NCBI GenBank assembly: GCA_016936235.1
Contig: JAFGPK010000108.1
Span: 1-61,963, forward strand
Direction of reading: 5' to 3'
Length of the DNA: 61,963 bases
Origin: Candidatus Fermentibacteraceae bacterium
Lineage (GTDB): Bacteria > Fermentibacterota > Fermentibacteria > Fermentibacterales > JCC-6
The notes beneath the pieces were generated by a model. It had not been told where the DNA came from. It saw only the letters and a program-made list of their open reading frames with translations, and ran no database searches. Positions 38,448 to 47,220 of the stretch are shown piece by piece. Both the position numbers and the translations under genes were made by a program. Position 1 is the first letter of the stretch, and each line of letters opens with the position of its first letter.

Positions 38448-38476
38448 TTGCCAGGAGGCTGGGTGTTTTGTATATC
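38448..38476 (+). promoter_or_regulatory. Promoter for secG-tRNA-Leu
   Basis: TTGCCA (38448-38453), 17-nt spacer, TATATC (38471-38476), just after the amidase stop. The start would fall near 38483, 23 nt before the secG ATG. Confidence 0.55.
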
Positions 38477-38505
38477 TGCGTCCTCTGGAAGGGACATGTT
38501 TATAA

Positions 38506-38730
38506 ATGAATACGATCCTTACAATAGTGCATTTCGTGATATGCGTCCTGCTCGTATCAGTCGTGCTTCTGCAGAAGTCGAAGGGTGACGGGCTGTCGGG
38601 CGCATTCGGCGGCGGCGGGGCCCTGACGGCTTCCTTCGGCAACCGCGGAGCCGCTACGGTGCTTTCGAAGGCGACATCGGTGCTTGCGGTGCTTTTCATG
38701 TCGACCTCATTCCTGCTGGCCATATTCTGA
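38506..38730 (+). CDS. secG: Preprotein translocase subunit SecG
   Basis: 74 residues. It is the third core protein of the SecYEG channel and aids SecA cycling. Two transmembrane helices (about 4-22 and 52-72) flank the typical cytosolic loop LLQKSKGDGLSGAFGGGG with the conserved QKS/GL signature. The tRNA-Leu gene follows 17 nt later and is probably co-transcribed. Confidence 0.95.
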   Translation: MNTILTIVHFVICVLLVSVVLLQKSKGDGLSGAFGGGGALTASFGNRGAATVLSKATSVLAVLFMSTSFLLAIF

Positions 38731-38747
38731 CATAATCCGAATACGGG

Positions 38748-38834
38748 GCCGGGGTGGTGGAATTGGCAGACACGCTAGGTTAAGGACCTAGTGGGCAATT
38801 GCCTGTACGGGTTCAAGTCCCGTCCCCGGTACCA
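38748..38834 (+). tRNA. tRNA-Leu (anticodon TAA)
   Basis: An 87-nt class II tRNA. The acceptor arms GCCGGGG and CCCCGGT pair with one G-T, the anticodon stem CTAGG/CCTAG encloses the TAA anticodon (reads TTA/TTG), the variable arm is long, and CCA is encoded. Confidence 0.96.
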
Positions 38835-38837
38835 TGG

Positions 38838-38874
38838 CTGAAGGGCCCGATGCGAAAAGCATCGGGCCCTTCAG
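38838..38874 (+). terminator. 16-bp perfect hairpin after tRNA-Leu
   Basis: CTGAAGGGCCCGATGC (38838-38853), loop GAAAA, and the exact reverse complement (38859-38874). It begins 3 nt after the CCA end. It is followed by CTTGGG, not a T-run, so it is an atypical terminator or a processing signal. Confidence 0.6.
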
Positions 38875-38878
38875 CTTG

Positions 38879-38900
38879 GGAGTCTGCGAGAGCAGACTCC
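38879..38900 (+). terminator. Second hairpin after tRNA-Leu
   Basis: GGAGTCTGC (38879-38887), loop GAGA, GCAGACTCC (38892-38900): a 9-bp perfect stem with a GNRA-type loop, 4 nt after the first hairpin. No T-tract. The pair of hairpins together probably ends the secG-tRNA transcript. Confidence 0.5.
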
Positions 38901-39038
38901 ACGGCCCGGGCATGTTGAGTCTGGTCGGGTTTGATTGTAGAATCTAGCCGGCTCTGCGTATTATCTCTGTTTTCATGTGTTCTCGTCGTTACTGGATTTG
39001 ACTCGAACTGCAAGATACGGGAGATTCCGGAGGTGGGT

Positions 39039-40412
39039 ATGGAGGAATCCAGGATGGGTGGCGGAGCGGTGAGGATGCTGCGGAGGGTGGCAGCCGCCCT
39101 GGGCGCCCTTCTGATAATGATCGCCGTCTTCGCAGACCTGCTGGGTCTCAGCGCCGGAGGAGGAATCAGCGGGAACCAGATTGTGCTGGCGGCTGTGGGG
39201 ATGATGCTGATGGCGGCTGGAATACTCGGTCGCAGGTTCCCTCGTATCTACAGGGGCGCCGCCCTCCTGCTCCTGAACGTGATCGTACTGCTGGCGCTGG
39301 TGGAGCTTGCTTCCATCGCGCTTGTCAAGGTGATGGACAGGGAAAGGTTCGCCGTCATGGCCCGCAAGAGGGAGGTGGGGGGAGACGCGATCCGGGAGTG
39401 GAGTGTTATCGTCAGCGAGTACGTTCCATGGGTTCTCTGGAGGTCCACCCCTTCCTATCCCGGAGACCTGGTGGGTGTGAACGGGGAAGGCTACAGGATC
39501 ACTCCCGGAGCGTCGGATTCGGAGGATGCCTTCAGGGTATTCACCTTCGGCGGATCAGCCATGTGGGGCTCGTGCGTGGAGGACTCCTGCACCATTCCGG
39601 CCCATCTCCAGAGGGAACTGGACGGGCTCCTTGACCGCCCCGTCTGCATATCCAACATGGGCCAGAACGCGTTCACCACCACCCAGGAAGTAATAGAGCT
39701 GATCCTGCAGCTCCGGCGCGGTAACGTACCGGATTACGTTGTCTTCTACGACGGCTTCAACGACGTGTGGGCAGCCTACGAGTCCGGTATCGCCGGAGTC
39801 CACCATTCCTTCGACCCGATATCCTCGCGCATTGAGGGCAGGGACCCTTTCATGCAGGAATCCCCCCTGGTACAGCTTCTTCACAGGACCAACACATGGA
39901 CGCTCATCTCCATCCTTCGCGAAAGGGGCATCCTCTCGACTTCCGAAGGGGAGACGGCGCTTCGCACTTACCTCACAATGGGTCTCGACAGGGACTCCCT
40001 GGCGGCCGAGGTGGTGGATATCTGTTTTCAGAACTACTCTCTGGTGGAGCACCTGTCAGATGCGTACGGTTTCGACTATCTGATGGCATGGCAGCCGGTG
40101 ATATGGTGCGGGGGCAAGGAGCTTACGGAGCGGGAGCTTTCGATATACAACGGGGAGTTCGATTCCTATCCTGCCGGCGGGGATTCCGCTCTTACGGAAC
40201 TCCTCAGGGCCTCCTACCGGGATTTCCGCCTGTCAATGCCGGACACAGTCCATTACGCGGACCTGACCGGTGTCTTCGATGAGGTCGAAGGGGATGTCTA
40301 CATTGATCATACCGGCGTCCACATCGGAAGGGATGCGAACGGGATCGTAGCATTCGAGCTTCTGGCCAGGATGAGCATCCCCGACAGCCTTGAGGAAGGA
40401 TCACAGGAATGA
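39039..40412 (+). CDS. Membrane-anchored SGNH-hydrolase-like protein
   Basis: 457 residues from the ATG at 39039 (GGAGGT 4 nt upstream); the ATG at 39054 is nearly as good, while the further upstream frame lacks a site. The first 105 residues are hydrophobic with three or four membrane spans (for example LGALLIMIAVFADLLGL). The rest has SGNH-type blocks: FTFGGSAMWG (block I, Ser), SNMGQNAFTT (Gly/Asn), DYVVFYDGFND (Asn) and DHTGVHIG with the catalytic-type Asp/His. Such proteins act as acyl-transferring or esterase enzymes on glycans; the substrate is unknown. It is coupled to the glucosaminidase gene by ATGA. Confidence 0.75.
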   Translation: MEESRMGGGAVRMLRRVAAALGALLIMIAVFADLLGLSAGGGISGNQIVLAAVGMMLMAAGILGRRFPRIYRGAALLLLNVIVLLALVELASIALVKVMDRERFAVMARKREVGGDAIREWSVIVSEYVPWVLWRSTPSYPGDLVGVNGEGYRITPGASDSEDAFRVFTFGGSAMWGSCVEDSCTIPAHLQRELDGLLDRPVCISNMGQNAFTTTQEVIELILQLRRGNVPDYVVFYDGFNDVWAAYESGIAGVHHSFDPISSRIEGRDPFMQESPLVQLLHRTNTWTLISILRERGILSTSEGETALRTYLTMGLDRDSLAAEVVDICFQNYSLVEHLSDAYGFDYLMAWQPVIWCGGKELTERELSIYNGEFDSYPAGGDSALTELLRASYRDFRLSMPDTVHYADLTGVFDEVEGDVYIDHTGVHIGRDANGIVAFELLARMSIPDSLEEGSQE

Positions 40413-40960
40413 GGCTGATGCCCGTCTTCGCTCTGCTGGTCCTCGTCTCGACTCACGTTCGCGCCGAGCAGCCTCCGGAACTGATAATGGGCCGGGGTCT
40501 CATGAGTCTCGACCGGCTGGTGTCCTTCTTCATGGAGAGCAATCCTTCGGCTGATGAGGAGAGGGTGGCCCGACTGGCGGCGCTCTACATTGAAGAGGCT
40601 GACTTCGAGGGGGTCAACGCCGATGTGGCCTTCGTGCAGATGTGCCTTGAGACAGGGTTCCTCCGTTTCGGAGGTCTGGTAACGGAAGACATGAACAATT
40701 TCTGCGGTCTCGGGGCTGTAAGCCCCGAACAGCGTGGTCATTGCTTCCCCGATGAGCGTACCGGTATCCGGGCCCACATTCAGCATCTGAAAGCCTACGG
40801 CTCCTGCGAACCGCTTGAGGGTGAGCTGGTGGACCCCCGTTTTCACTACGTGAGTCCCAGGGGGAAGTCACCCGACATCATGGGACTTGCGGGTACCTGG
40901 GCGGCAGATCCGCAGTACGGGGTGAAACTGGCCGATCTGCTTGAAACACTGTACAGGTAA
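40409..40960 (+). CDS. Exported glucosaminidase-domain protein
   Basis: 183 residues. A signal peptide ends near VRAEQ. The rest matches the glucosaminidase (GH73/FlgJ-like) fold: ADVAFVQMCLETGFLRFGGLV with the catalytic-type Glu, DMNNFCGLGA, GIRAHIQHLKAYG and FHYVSPRGKSPDIMGLAGTWA. It should cut N-acetylglucosamine links in peptidoglycan. Overlap with the upstream SGNH-like gene by 4 nt suggests they work together on the wall. Confidence 0.85.
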   Translation: MRLMPVFALLVLVSTHVRAEQPPELIMGRGLMSLDRLVSFFMESNPSADEERVARLAALYIEEADFEGVNADVAFVQMCLETGFLRFGGLVTEDMNNFCGLGAVSPEQRGHCFPDERTGIRAHIQHLKAYGSCEPLEGELVDPRFHYVSPRGKSPDIMGLAGTWAADPQYGVKLADLLETLYR

Positions 40961-41057
40961 AGGTCCGCCCCCGGGGACTCGTTACCGGACCGCCAGAGCT
41001 GGAATACCGGGATGCAGTGCAGTGATCATGCTTCACGCAGTCCCTGCGACGGCCAGG

Positions 41058-41086
41058 TTGTACCGGTCACGATTCGTATCCATATT
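41058..41086 (+). promoter_or_regulatory. Promoter candidate placing the kinase start at +1
   Basis: TTGTAC (41058-41063), 17-nt spacer, CATATT (41081-41086). The ATG of the kinase is at 41093, where transcription would start, and there is no ribosome site before it. This suggests a leaderless mRNA. Boxes are only fair matches. Confidence 0.35.
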
Positions 41087-41092
41087 TAGCCC

Positions 41093-43615
41093 ATGAAGCT
41101 GACGAAGAGGGTGCCCCGAAAGGGCTCGATCCGCTTCCAGACCTGGAAGCAGATTATCCTCGCCATTCTGCTGATCACTGCCGTCACTTTTCTCTACGAC
41201 GGTTACAAGCGGACCAGAAGGGCGGCGCTGGAGAACTACTCCGAGCAGCAGAGGATATACGCCGATCAGATAATCAACGGTGTCCGCTTCAGGTTCGATC
41301 TCATCAGGAATGTCCTGGAACTCTGGAGCACCACATCCGAGATCAGACACATGTCGGAAGAGACCCAGGGATCGATGGAGAGACTCCTGGAAGCACACGG
41401 CAGCTACATTTCCAGCATAACCAGAATGGACGAGAACGGTATCATCAGATATACCGTCCCGCTCTACGCGGGAACCGTGGGAGCCGACATTTCCTACCAG
41501 GCCCATATCCAGAAGCTGCTCGAGCCTCAAACAGCCGTCATGAGCGACGCCTTCCTCACGGTACAGGGTTACTGGGCGATCGCCTACCATGTGCCATGCT
41601 TCGATAAGGAGGGCGGGTTCCGCGGGTCGCTGGCTTTCCTTGTTCCTTTTCGGGAGATGTTCCGCGAGCTCTTCACCCAGCTTCTGCCGGAGAAGGACAT
41701 TGTACCCCTCGTCCTCGACAGCCAGGGGCAGGTACTCTACTCGCCTCTGGAGGAACACGAAGGAAGGCATTATACTGATGCTCTGGCAGGTTTGGAAGGT
41801 CTTCTCGGGCTGATATCCGGAGCCGATTCCCTTGCCGGTGGATTCAGTGTCATAGAATCCCGCCGTGGTTTCGACGAGTCCCTGCCCCGGGCGAACATGC
41901 TCTGCACAGTGGTTCCCTTCGATTTTCAGGGGACGGAATGGACCATGATACTGTCCGTACCTGAATCCACGATCATGAGGAACATCGCGGACCTGAGCAA
42001 CAGGTGGCTCATCGGCATGGCGGCCATAATACTGCTTGCCATGATCTACAGCACGCTGAAGCTCAGGGTATGGATCACGTCCAGCGAGGAGAAGAAGTGG
42101 CAGGATGTGGCCCGGTTGAAGGACATACTCATTCGCACCGTTGACCAGGCCAGGGAGGTCATTCTCATACTGGACGACAAGGAGAGGATAGTCTACTCCA
42201 ACCGTACCTCCACCAGTGTAACCGGCTATGGGGGGAATTACTTGGGCAGAAGGGTCAGCAGGGTACCTTTCCTGGAACTCGAGCCATCCATCGCGGAGAT
42301 CAGGAAGAAGGTGATGCTCAAGGGCAGCTGGAGCGGAAGGGTCATGGGAGTCGCCCTGGAGAACCACCCGTTCAGGCTGGACATAACGGCTTCCGCTGTG
42401 ACCGATGACGATGGCGGCATCACAAACTTCATCATCATCGGCAGGGACGTGACCGAGCAAATGGAGATGGAGCGGAGGCTGCTTGAGCAGCAGAAGATGG
42501 AGGCCATCGGGCAGCTTGCGGGGGGAATCGCCCATGATTTCAACAACCTACTTGTCGGTGTCCTCGGCTACGCGGAACTGCTCAAGGAGCATCACTCACC
42601 GGACAGCGACGTCTCAAGGGCCGCCGACGTGATAATCGCCGCGGTCCATCAGGCCTCAGAGCTCACCCGCCAGCTCCTCGGGTACGCCAGGAAGGGCAAA
42701 CACCAGGTGGCCAGGATCGATGTGGCGGAATGTGTCAGGAAAGTTAACAAGCTCCTCATGAGGACGCTTGACAGACGGATCGCTGTCAACCTCCAGCTGG
42801 AGGAGGGCATATTCGTCAAGGGCGACGAGTCACAGATCGAGCAGGTCGCCCTGAACCTGGCCGTCAACGCCAGGGACGCAATGCCCGAAGGGGGAGAGCT
42901 CAGGTTCTCGCTGGAGAAACAGACACTTGCACCAGGCATCACCGGGCAGCCATCCGAGGAGGAACCTCAGGAGCTGGCCGTTCTCAAGACCTCTGATACG
43001 GGATCAGGAATTCCGGAGGAGTACCTGGAGAGGATATTCGAGCCCTTCTTCACCACAAAAGCCGAGGAGGGAACAGGGATGGGCCTGGCCACTGTCTACG
43101 GGATAGTTATCAACCATGGCGGATGGATTGACGTGGACAGCCAGCCGGGAAGGGGATCTGTTTTCACCGTCTACCTCCCGGTTGACCGCGGCGGTGAGGT
43201 GGACGGACAGGAGGAGACGAAACCACCCTCCAACGCCGGACGGGGCAGCGGCAGGGCCGTGATGGTGGTTGACGACGAGTTCGTAGTGGTGAACACCCTG
43301 ATGGAACTCCTGAAGGAACTGGGCTACACAGTCGTGGCAGCTTCCGGAGGTGAGGCGGCACTAAGACTGTTCTCAGATGAACCCCAAGCCTTCGACGCGA
43401 TTATACTGGACCTGTCCATGCCGGAGATGGACGGAAAGGAGTGCTTCCTGAGGCTGAGGGAGATCGATCCCGGTGTGAAGGTCATCCTGGCCACCGGTTT
43501 CAGCAGGGACGGCAGGGTCCAGGAACTGCTGAACATAGGTGTGAGGGGTTTTCTTCAGAAACCCTTCAGGCTCAAGGAGCTTGCTGAAATGCTGGAAAGT
43601 GTTCTTGAATCCTGA
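41093..43615 (+). CDS. Membrane hybrid histidine kinase (Cache-PAS-HisKA-HATPase-REC)
   Basis: 840 residues. Transmembrane helices near 19-37 and 304-321 bracket a Cache-type sensor domain of about 260 residues outside the cytoplasm. Then come a PAS domain (about 350-450), the HisKA helix with [21 protein letters not shown] and phospho-acceptor His481, the ATP-binding domain ([39 protein letters not shown]) and a receiver domain ([23 protein letters not shown]). The cognate output is not here; a phosphorelay to a distant partner is likely. It lies in tandem with a second hybrid kinase. Confidence 0.93.
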   Translation: MKLTKRVPRKGSIRFQTWKQIILAILLITAVTFLYDGYKRTRRAALENYSEQQRIYADQIINGVRFRFDLIRNVLELWSTTSEIRHMSEETQGSMERLLEAHGSYISSITRMDENGIIRYTVPLYAGTVGADISYQAHIQKLLEPQTAVMSDAFLTVQGYWAIAYHVPCFDKEGGFRGSLAFLVPFREMFRELFTQLLPEKDIVPLVLDSQGQVLYSPLEEHEGRHYTDALAGLEGLLGLISGADSLAGGFSVIESRRGFDESLPRANMLCTVVPFDFQGTEWTMILSVPESTIMRNIADLSNRWLIGMAAIILLAMIYSTLKLRVWITSSEEKKWQDVARLKDILIRTVDQAREVILILDDKERIVYSNRTSTSVTGYGGNYLGRRVSRVPFLELEPSIAEIRKKVMLKGSWSGRVMGVALENHPFRLDITASAVTDDDGGITNFIIIGRDVTEQMEMERRLLEQQKMEAIGQLAGGIAHDFNNLLVGVLGYAELLKEHHSPDSDVSRAADVIIAAVHQASELTRQLLGYARKGKHQVARIDVAECVRKVNKLLMRTLDRRIAVNLQLEEGIFVKGDESQIEQVALNLAVNARDAMPEGGELRFSLEKQTLAPGITGQPSEEEPQELAVLKTSDTGSGIPEEYLERIFEPFFTTKAEEGTGMGLATVYGIVINHGGWIDVDSQPGRGSVFTVYLPVDRGGEVDGQEETKPPSNAGRGSGRAVMVVDDEFVVVNTLMELLKELGYTVVAASGGEAALRLFSDEPQAFDAIILDLSMPEMDGKECFLRLREIDPGVKVILATGFSRDGRVQELLNIGVRGFLQKPFRLKELAEMLESVLES

Positions 43616-43660
43616 CGGGCGCCGCTGCCCGAAGCCGTTGTTTACCGATTGGACCTCAGC

Positions 43661-45964
43661 ATGAATGATAGACCCGATAGAGAAGAGTATCCCGGGAACA
43701 TAGGCGAGGAGAAGCTTCTCACCATCCTTGAGAGCATGGATGAGGTTATCTACGTTGCCGATCCCGATACTTACGAGCTGCTCTACCTGAATCCTCCGGC
43801 CATCCGTCACTGGGGTGACAGGACAGGTGATAAATGCCATGTGGTCCTGCAGAACAGGGAAGAGCCGTGCCCGTTCTGCACCAATCCCCTGATATTCGGT
43901 GAGAATGCCACTCTGCCTTACATCTGGACGTTCAAGAACCAGGTGAACAACCGCTGGTACAAATGCACGGACCGGACCATAACCTGGTCCGATGGTCGGC
44001 TGGTCAGGTTCGAGATGGCTGTTGACATCACTGACAGGGTCCAGGCGGAAGAGGCTCTCAGGGAGAGCGACGAGAGGTACAGGATAATGGTTGAATCCTC
44101 CCTTGACGCCATTTACCTAGAGTCATTCGACGGCGAGATACTGGACTGCAACCGGGCGGCCTGCGACATGCTGTGCTACTCGAAGGACGAACTGTTGGGG
44201 ATGAAAACCAGCGATCTCATTCCGAAGGATAAACTGGATATACTGCCGCAAATCCTGAACGACCTCATGACCAGTGGAAAGTCGTTCGTCGAGGGAGAGA
44301 ACATAAGGAAAGACGGGGTTTCGATACCTGTGGAGTCGTGGGCAAGAGTCATAGATACGTCTTCCGGCAGGAGAGTGGTGGTCTACGTGCGGGATATCAC
44401 CGAGAGGAAGAACGCACAGATGGAGCTGGTGGAGAGCGAGAAGAGGTTCCGATCGTTCATGGACCAGCTCCCGGCCGCGGTATTCCTCAAGGATGCAGAC
44501 AGCAGGTACGTCTACATCAATCCTTTCATGAGAGACGTGTTCGCCGCCGACGACAGCTGGATAGGCAGCCATACGTCACAGTGTTTCAGCGAGGATGAGG
44601 CGGATTCCCTCACCCGGGACGACCGGGAAGCGCTTGACAGGCATTACAGCATCAATATCCAGAGAGTGGTGGACTCCAATGGAAGGAAGAGAGTTTTCCA
44701 GACTCACAAGTTCCGCATCTCCAAGGGCAGGGACAACGGCGATATGCTGGGCGGCATAGCCCTTGACATAACCGACAAAGTCATCGCCGAGGAGACGAGG
44801 AAGAACCTCGAAGCCCAGATACAGCATACCCAGAAGCTTGAGAGCCTGGGAGTGCTTGCCGGGGGAATAGCCCACGACTTCAACAATATACTCATGGCTA
44901 TTCTCGGGTATGCTGACCTGGCCCTGCTGGACAGTGAGCCGGGGAGTCCCTCTCGGTCTTCCATCGAGGAGATCGAGAAGGCGGCAAGGAACGCGGCTGA
45001 CCTCACCAAGCAGATGCTGGCGTATTCCGGCAAGGGCAAGTTCCAGATAGCCAAGCTGGACCTCAACAAGATAATAAGGGAGATGACCCATCTCCTCGAG
45101 ATATCCATCTCGAAGAAGGCGGTGATCAAGTTCAACCTCGCCGCGAAATTGCCCCCCATAGAGGCCGATCCCTCACAAATCAGACAGATCATAATGAACC
45201 TCATTACGAACGCTTCGGACTCAATGGAGGACACAAGCGGGGTTATTACCATTACCACCAACATCATGGACTGCGATTCCGACTACCTCGGCACCGTATA
45301 CCTCAGCGACAGGGTGGAGGAGGGCACCTACGTGTACATGGAAGTGGCGGATACCGGCTGCGGCATGGACGACCAGACCCTGAAGCGGCTGTTTGATCCG
45401 TTCTTCACCGCCAAGTTCACCGGAAGGGGACTGGGGCTCTCGGCGGTGCTGGGAATAATCAGGGGTCACGGGGGGACCATAAAGGTTTACTCGGAGGAAG
45501 GCAGCGGCTCCTCCTTCAAAGTACTCCTTCCAGCCGTGAAGGGCGAAGCGGAGTCCGGGGCCAGGAAGGATGTATGCCGGCTTGAGGAATTCCGGGGAGG
45601 CACCGTCCTGCTGGTGGACGATGAGGTTTCCGTGAGGGAAGTGGGAATGTCCATGCTGGAGCGGAAGGGATACGATGTACTCGTAGCCGGGGACGGGCGG
45701 GAAGCCCTTGAGATATTCAGAGAGAAACACGATGAGATAGACTGCATCATTCTTGATCTGACCATGCCCCACATGGACGGGGACGAGACGTTCAGGGAGA
45801 TGCGCAAGATAGACAGCTCCGTTAAGGTCATCATTTCCAGCGGCTACAACAAGCAGGATGTAACGCAGAGGTTCGTGGGCAAGGGACTGGCCGGGTTCAT
45901 ACAGAAGCCCTACAGGCTCAGCGAGCTGCACGCCAAGGTGCAGGAAGTCATCAATAGAGAATAG
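43661..45964 (+). CDS. Soluble hybrid histidine kinase with three PAS domains
   Basis: 767 residues from the ATG at 43661; a TTG at 43649 is in frame and possible. No membrane span. PAS1 has a Cys set (CHVVLQ...CPFC) seen in a subset of PAS domains that may hold metal or redox groups; PAS2 (DERYRIMVESSLDAIY) and PAS3 (KRFRSFMDQLPAAVFLKD) follow, then HisKA with [22 protein letters not shown], HATPase (DTGCGMDDQTLKRLFDPFFT, GLGLSAVLG) and REC (LLVDDE, IILDLTMPHMDGDE, FIQKPY). It is arranged like the preceding kinase, 45 nt apart, so both are probably one transcript. Confidence 0.93.
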   Translation: MNDRPDREEYPGNIGEEKLLTILESMDEVIYVADPDTYELLYLNPPAIRHWGDRTGDKCHVVLQNREEPCPFCTNPLIFGENATLPYIWTFKNQVNNRWYKCTDRTITWSDGRLVRFEMAVDITDRVQAEEALRESDERYRIMVESSLDAIYLESFDGEILDCNRAACDMLCYSKDELLGMKTSDLIPKDKLDILPQILNDLMTSGKSFVEGENIRKDGVSIPVESWARVIDTSSGRRVVVYVRDITERKNAQMELVESEKRFRSFMDQLPAAVFLKDADSRYVYINPFMRDVFAADDSWIGSHTSQCFSEDEADSLTRDDREALDRHYSINIQRVVDSNGRKRVFQTHKFRISKGRDNGDMLGGIALDITDKVIAEETRKNLEAQIQHTQKLESLGVLAGGIAHDFNNILMAILGYADLALLDSEPGSPSRSSIEEIEKAARNAADLTKQMLAYSGKGKFQIAKLDLNKIIREMTHLLEISISKKAVIKFNLAAKLPPIEADPSQIRQIIMNLITNASDSMEDTSGVITITTNIMDCDSDYLGTVYLSDRVEEGTYVYMEVADTGCGMDDQTLKRLFDPFFTAKFTGRGLGLSAVLGIIRGHGGTIKVYSEEGSGSSFKVLLPAVKGEAESGARKDVCRLEEFRGGTVLLVDDEVSVREVGMSMLERKGYDVLVAGDGREALEIFREKHDEIDCIILDLTMPHMDGDETFREMRKIDSSVKVIISSGYNKQDVTQRFVGKGLAGFIQKPYRLSELHAKVQEVINRE

Positions 45965-45978
45965 GGGAGTTGCGAATA

Positions 45979-47067
45979 ATGCTGAGAATGATCATCGCCG
46001 GAGTCCTTTTTCTGCAGGTGGATATCTACGATCCAGGGTCGGGAGCCTTCCTTGATTCGATGCCCGACGCTGAGGTGCTGTTCATGCAGGCCGATTCGGC
46101 ATACGGGGAGGGCGATTACGAGACTTCCGCCGCTTTCTACCTCCAGGGGCTTCACGCCCAGCCGTGGAACTCCGGTTCCATATACAATCTCGCCTGCTGC
46201 TACGGTCTCCTGGGGGAAGGGCAACTTGCGTCGTTCTACCTTGAGAGGGCGTGGAAAGCCGGATTCGACGATATCGGGCATATACTGTGGGACCCTGACT
46301 TCGATAACGTAAGGGAGATGCAGGTGTTCTCCTCCCTGGTGGACAGCCTTCAGGAAGCGGCGGCCCTGAAGGATGAGCAGATGGGCGAAGAGGTGTTCTT
46401 CACGGCCAACGGCCCCTTCCGTTGCCGTGTTCAGCTTCCCGAGGGATACGACGGTTCGGAACCGGTCCCTCTGGTCCTGGGCATACACGGACTCGGGGAC
46501 TCACCCGACCGCTTCATCGGTCTGTGGGACGTGATCAGCGATTATGGATGCATCTTTGCCGTTCCGCAGGCTCCCACGCCCTTCCTTGTGGGTAACCGAA
46601 TCGGTTACACCTGGTACGTCGGCGAGGACGATGCTTCATGGACCGCAAGCGCCATCCAGGCCAGGGACTACCTGCTCACACTTCTGGACAAGATGGAATC
46701 GGATTACAGCATAACGGAGGTTTACCTCTTCGGCTACTCTCAGGGGGGCGGAATGACCTATATGGCTGGTCTTCATTCACCTGGCAGGTTCGCGGCCCTG
46801 GCTGCCTTCAGCGGCTGGCTGGACCTGTCGGTGCTGACGGAGGAGGAAATAGACGCCGCTTCAGCCGTCCCGGTAAGGATAGTCCACGGTGAGCAGGACA
46901 GAGTGGTGGAGTACGGGGCCGCGCTGTTCGCCGATTCCCTGCTCTCCGACCGGGGCTACGACGTTGAACTCATCACGTTCCAGGGTCAGCACATGTTCCA
47001 CAGGGAAGCTCTCGCGGCCTTCCTCGAGGAGTTCGTTGGAAGTGGTCCTCAAGAAACCGGTGAGTGA
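45979..47067 (+). CDS. TPR plus alpha/beta-hydrolase esterase-like protein
   Basis: 362 residues from the ATG at 45979, 9 nt after GGGGAG; a TTG at 45970 abuts that site. The N-terminus is a hydrophobic leader, then a TPR-like region (about 25-115: ADSAYGEGDYETSAAFYLQG). The hydrolase part has VLGIHGLGDSP (oxyanion), the nucleophile elbow FGYSQGGGMTY (Ser), GEQDRVVEY with the acid Asp and GQHMFHRE with the His: the phospholipase/carboxylesterase group. Likely a periplasmic esterase. TPR fused to such a hydrolase is not common. Confidence 0.82.
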   Translation: MLRMIIAGVLFLQVDIYDPGSGAFLDSMPDAEVLFMQADSAYGEGDYETSAAFYLQGLHAQPWNSGSIYNLACCYGLLGEGQLASFYLERAWKAGFDDIGHILWDPDFDNVREMQVFSSLVDSLQEAAALKDEQMGEEVFFTANGPFRCRVQLPEGYDGSEPVPLVLGIHGLGDSPDRFIGLWDVISDYGCIFAVPQAPTPFLVGNRIGYTWYVGEDDASWTASAIQARDYLLTLLDKMESDYSITEVYLFGYSQGGGMTYMAGLHSPGRFAALAAFSGWLDLSVLTEEEIDAASAVPVRIVHGEQDRVVEYGAALFADSLLSDRGYDVELITFQGQHMFHREALAAFLEEFVGSGPQETGE

Positions 47068-47133
47068 TCCGGGCATCTACTCTTTACAGTCTTTTTTAGT
47101 TAGATTACCAGGGTGGCCTGAAACTGTACAACA

Positions 47134-47151
47134 CTGCTCCTCAAGGGGCAG
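47134..47151 (+). promoter_or_regulatory. Hairpin in gdhA leader
   Basis: CTGCTCC (47134-47140), loop TCAA, GGGGCAG (47145-47151): seven pairs, one of them T-G. It lies about 70 nt before the gdhA ATG in a 153-nt gap. A terminator for the esterase gene or a leader control site would fit; no T-tract. Confidence 0.3.
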
Positions 47152-47220
47152 TACACCCTCCCCGGAAAATCATGCAGAGATAATTCAGGGGGGCTTTCTT
47201 TCTCGTGAGAGGAGTCTCGA

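Noticed and set aside
38931-39038. N-terminal extension of the SGNH-like protein from ATG 38931
   Set aside because: No ribosome site; good sites precede the internal ATGs at 39039 and 39054.
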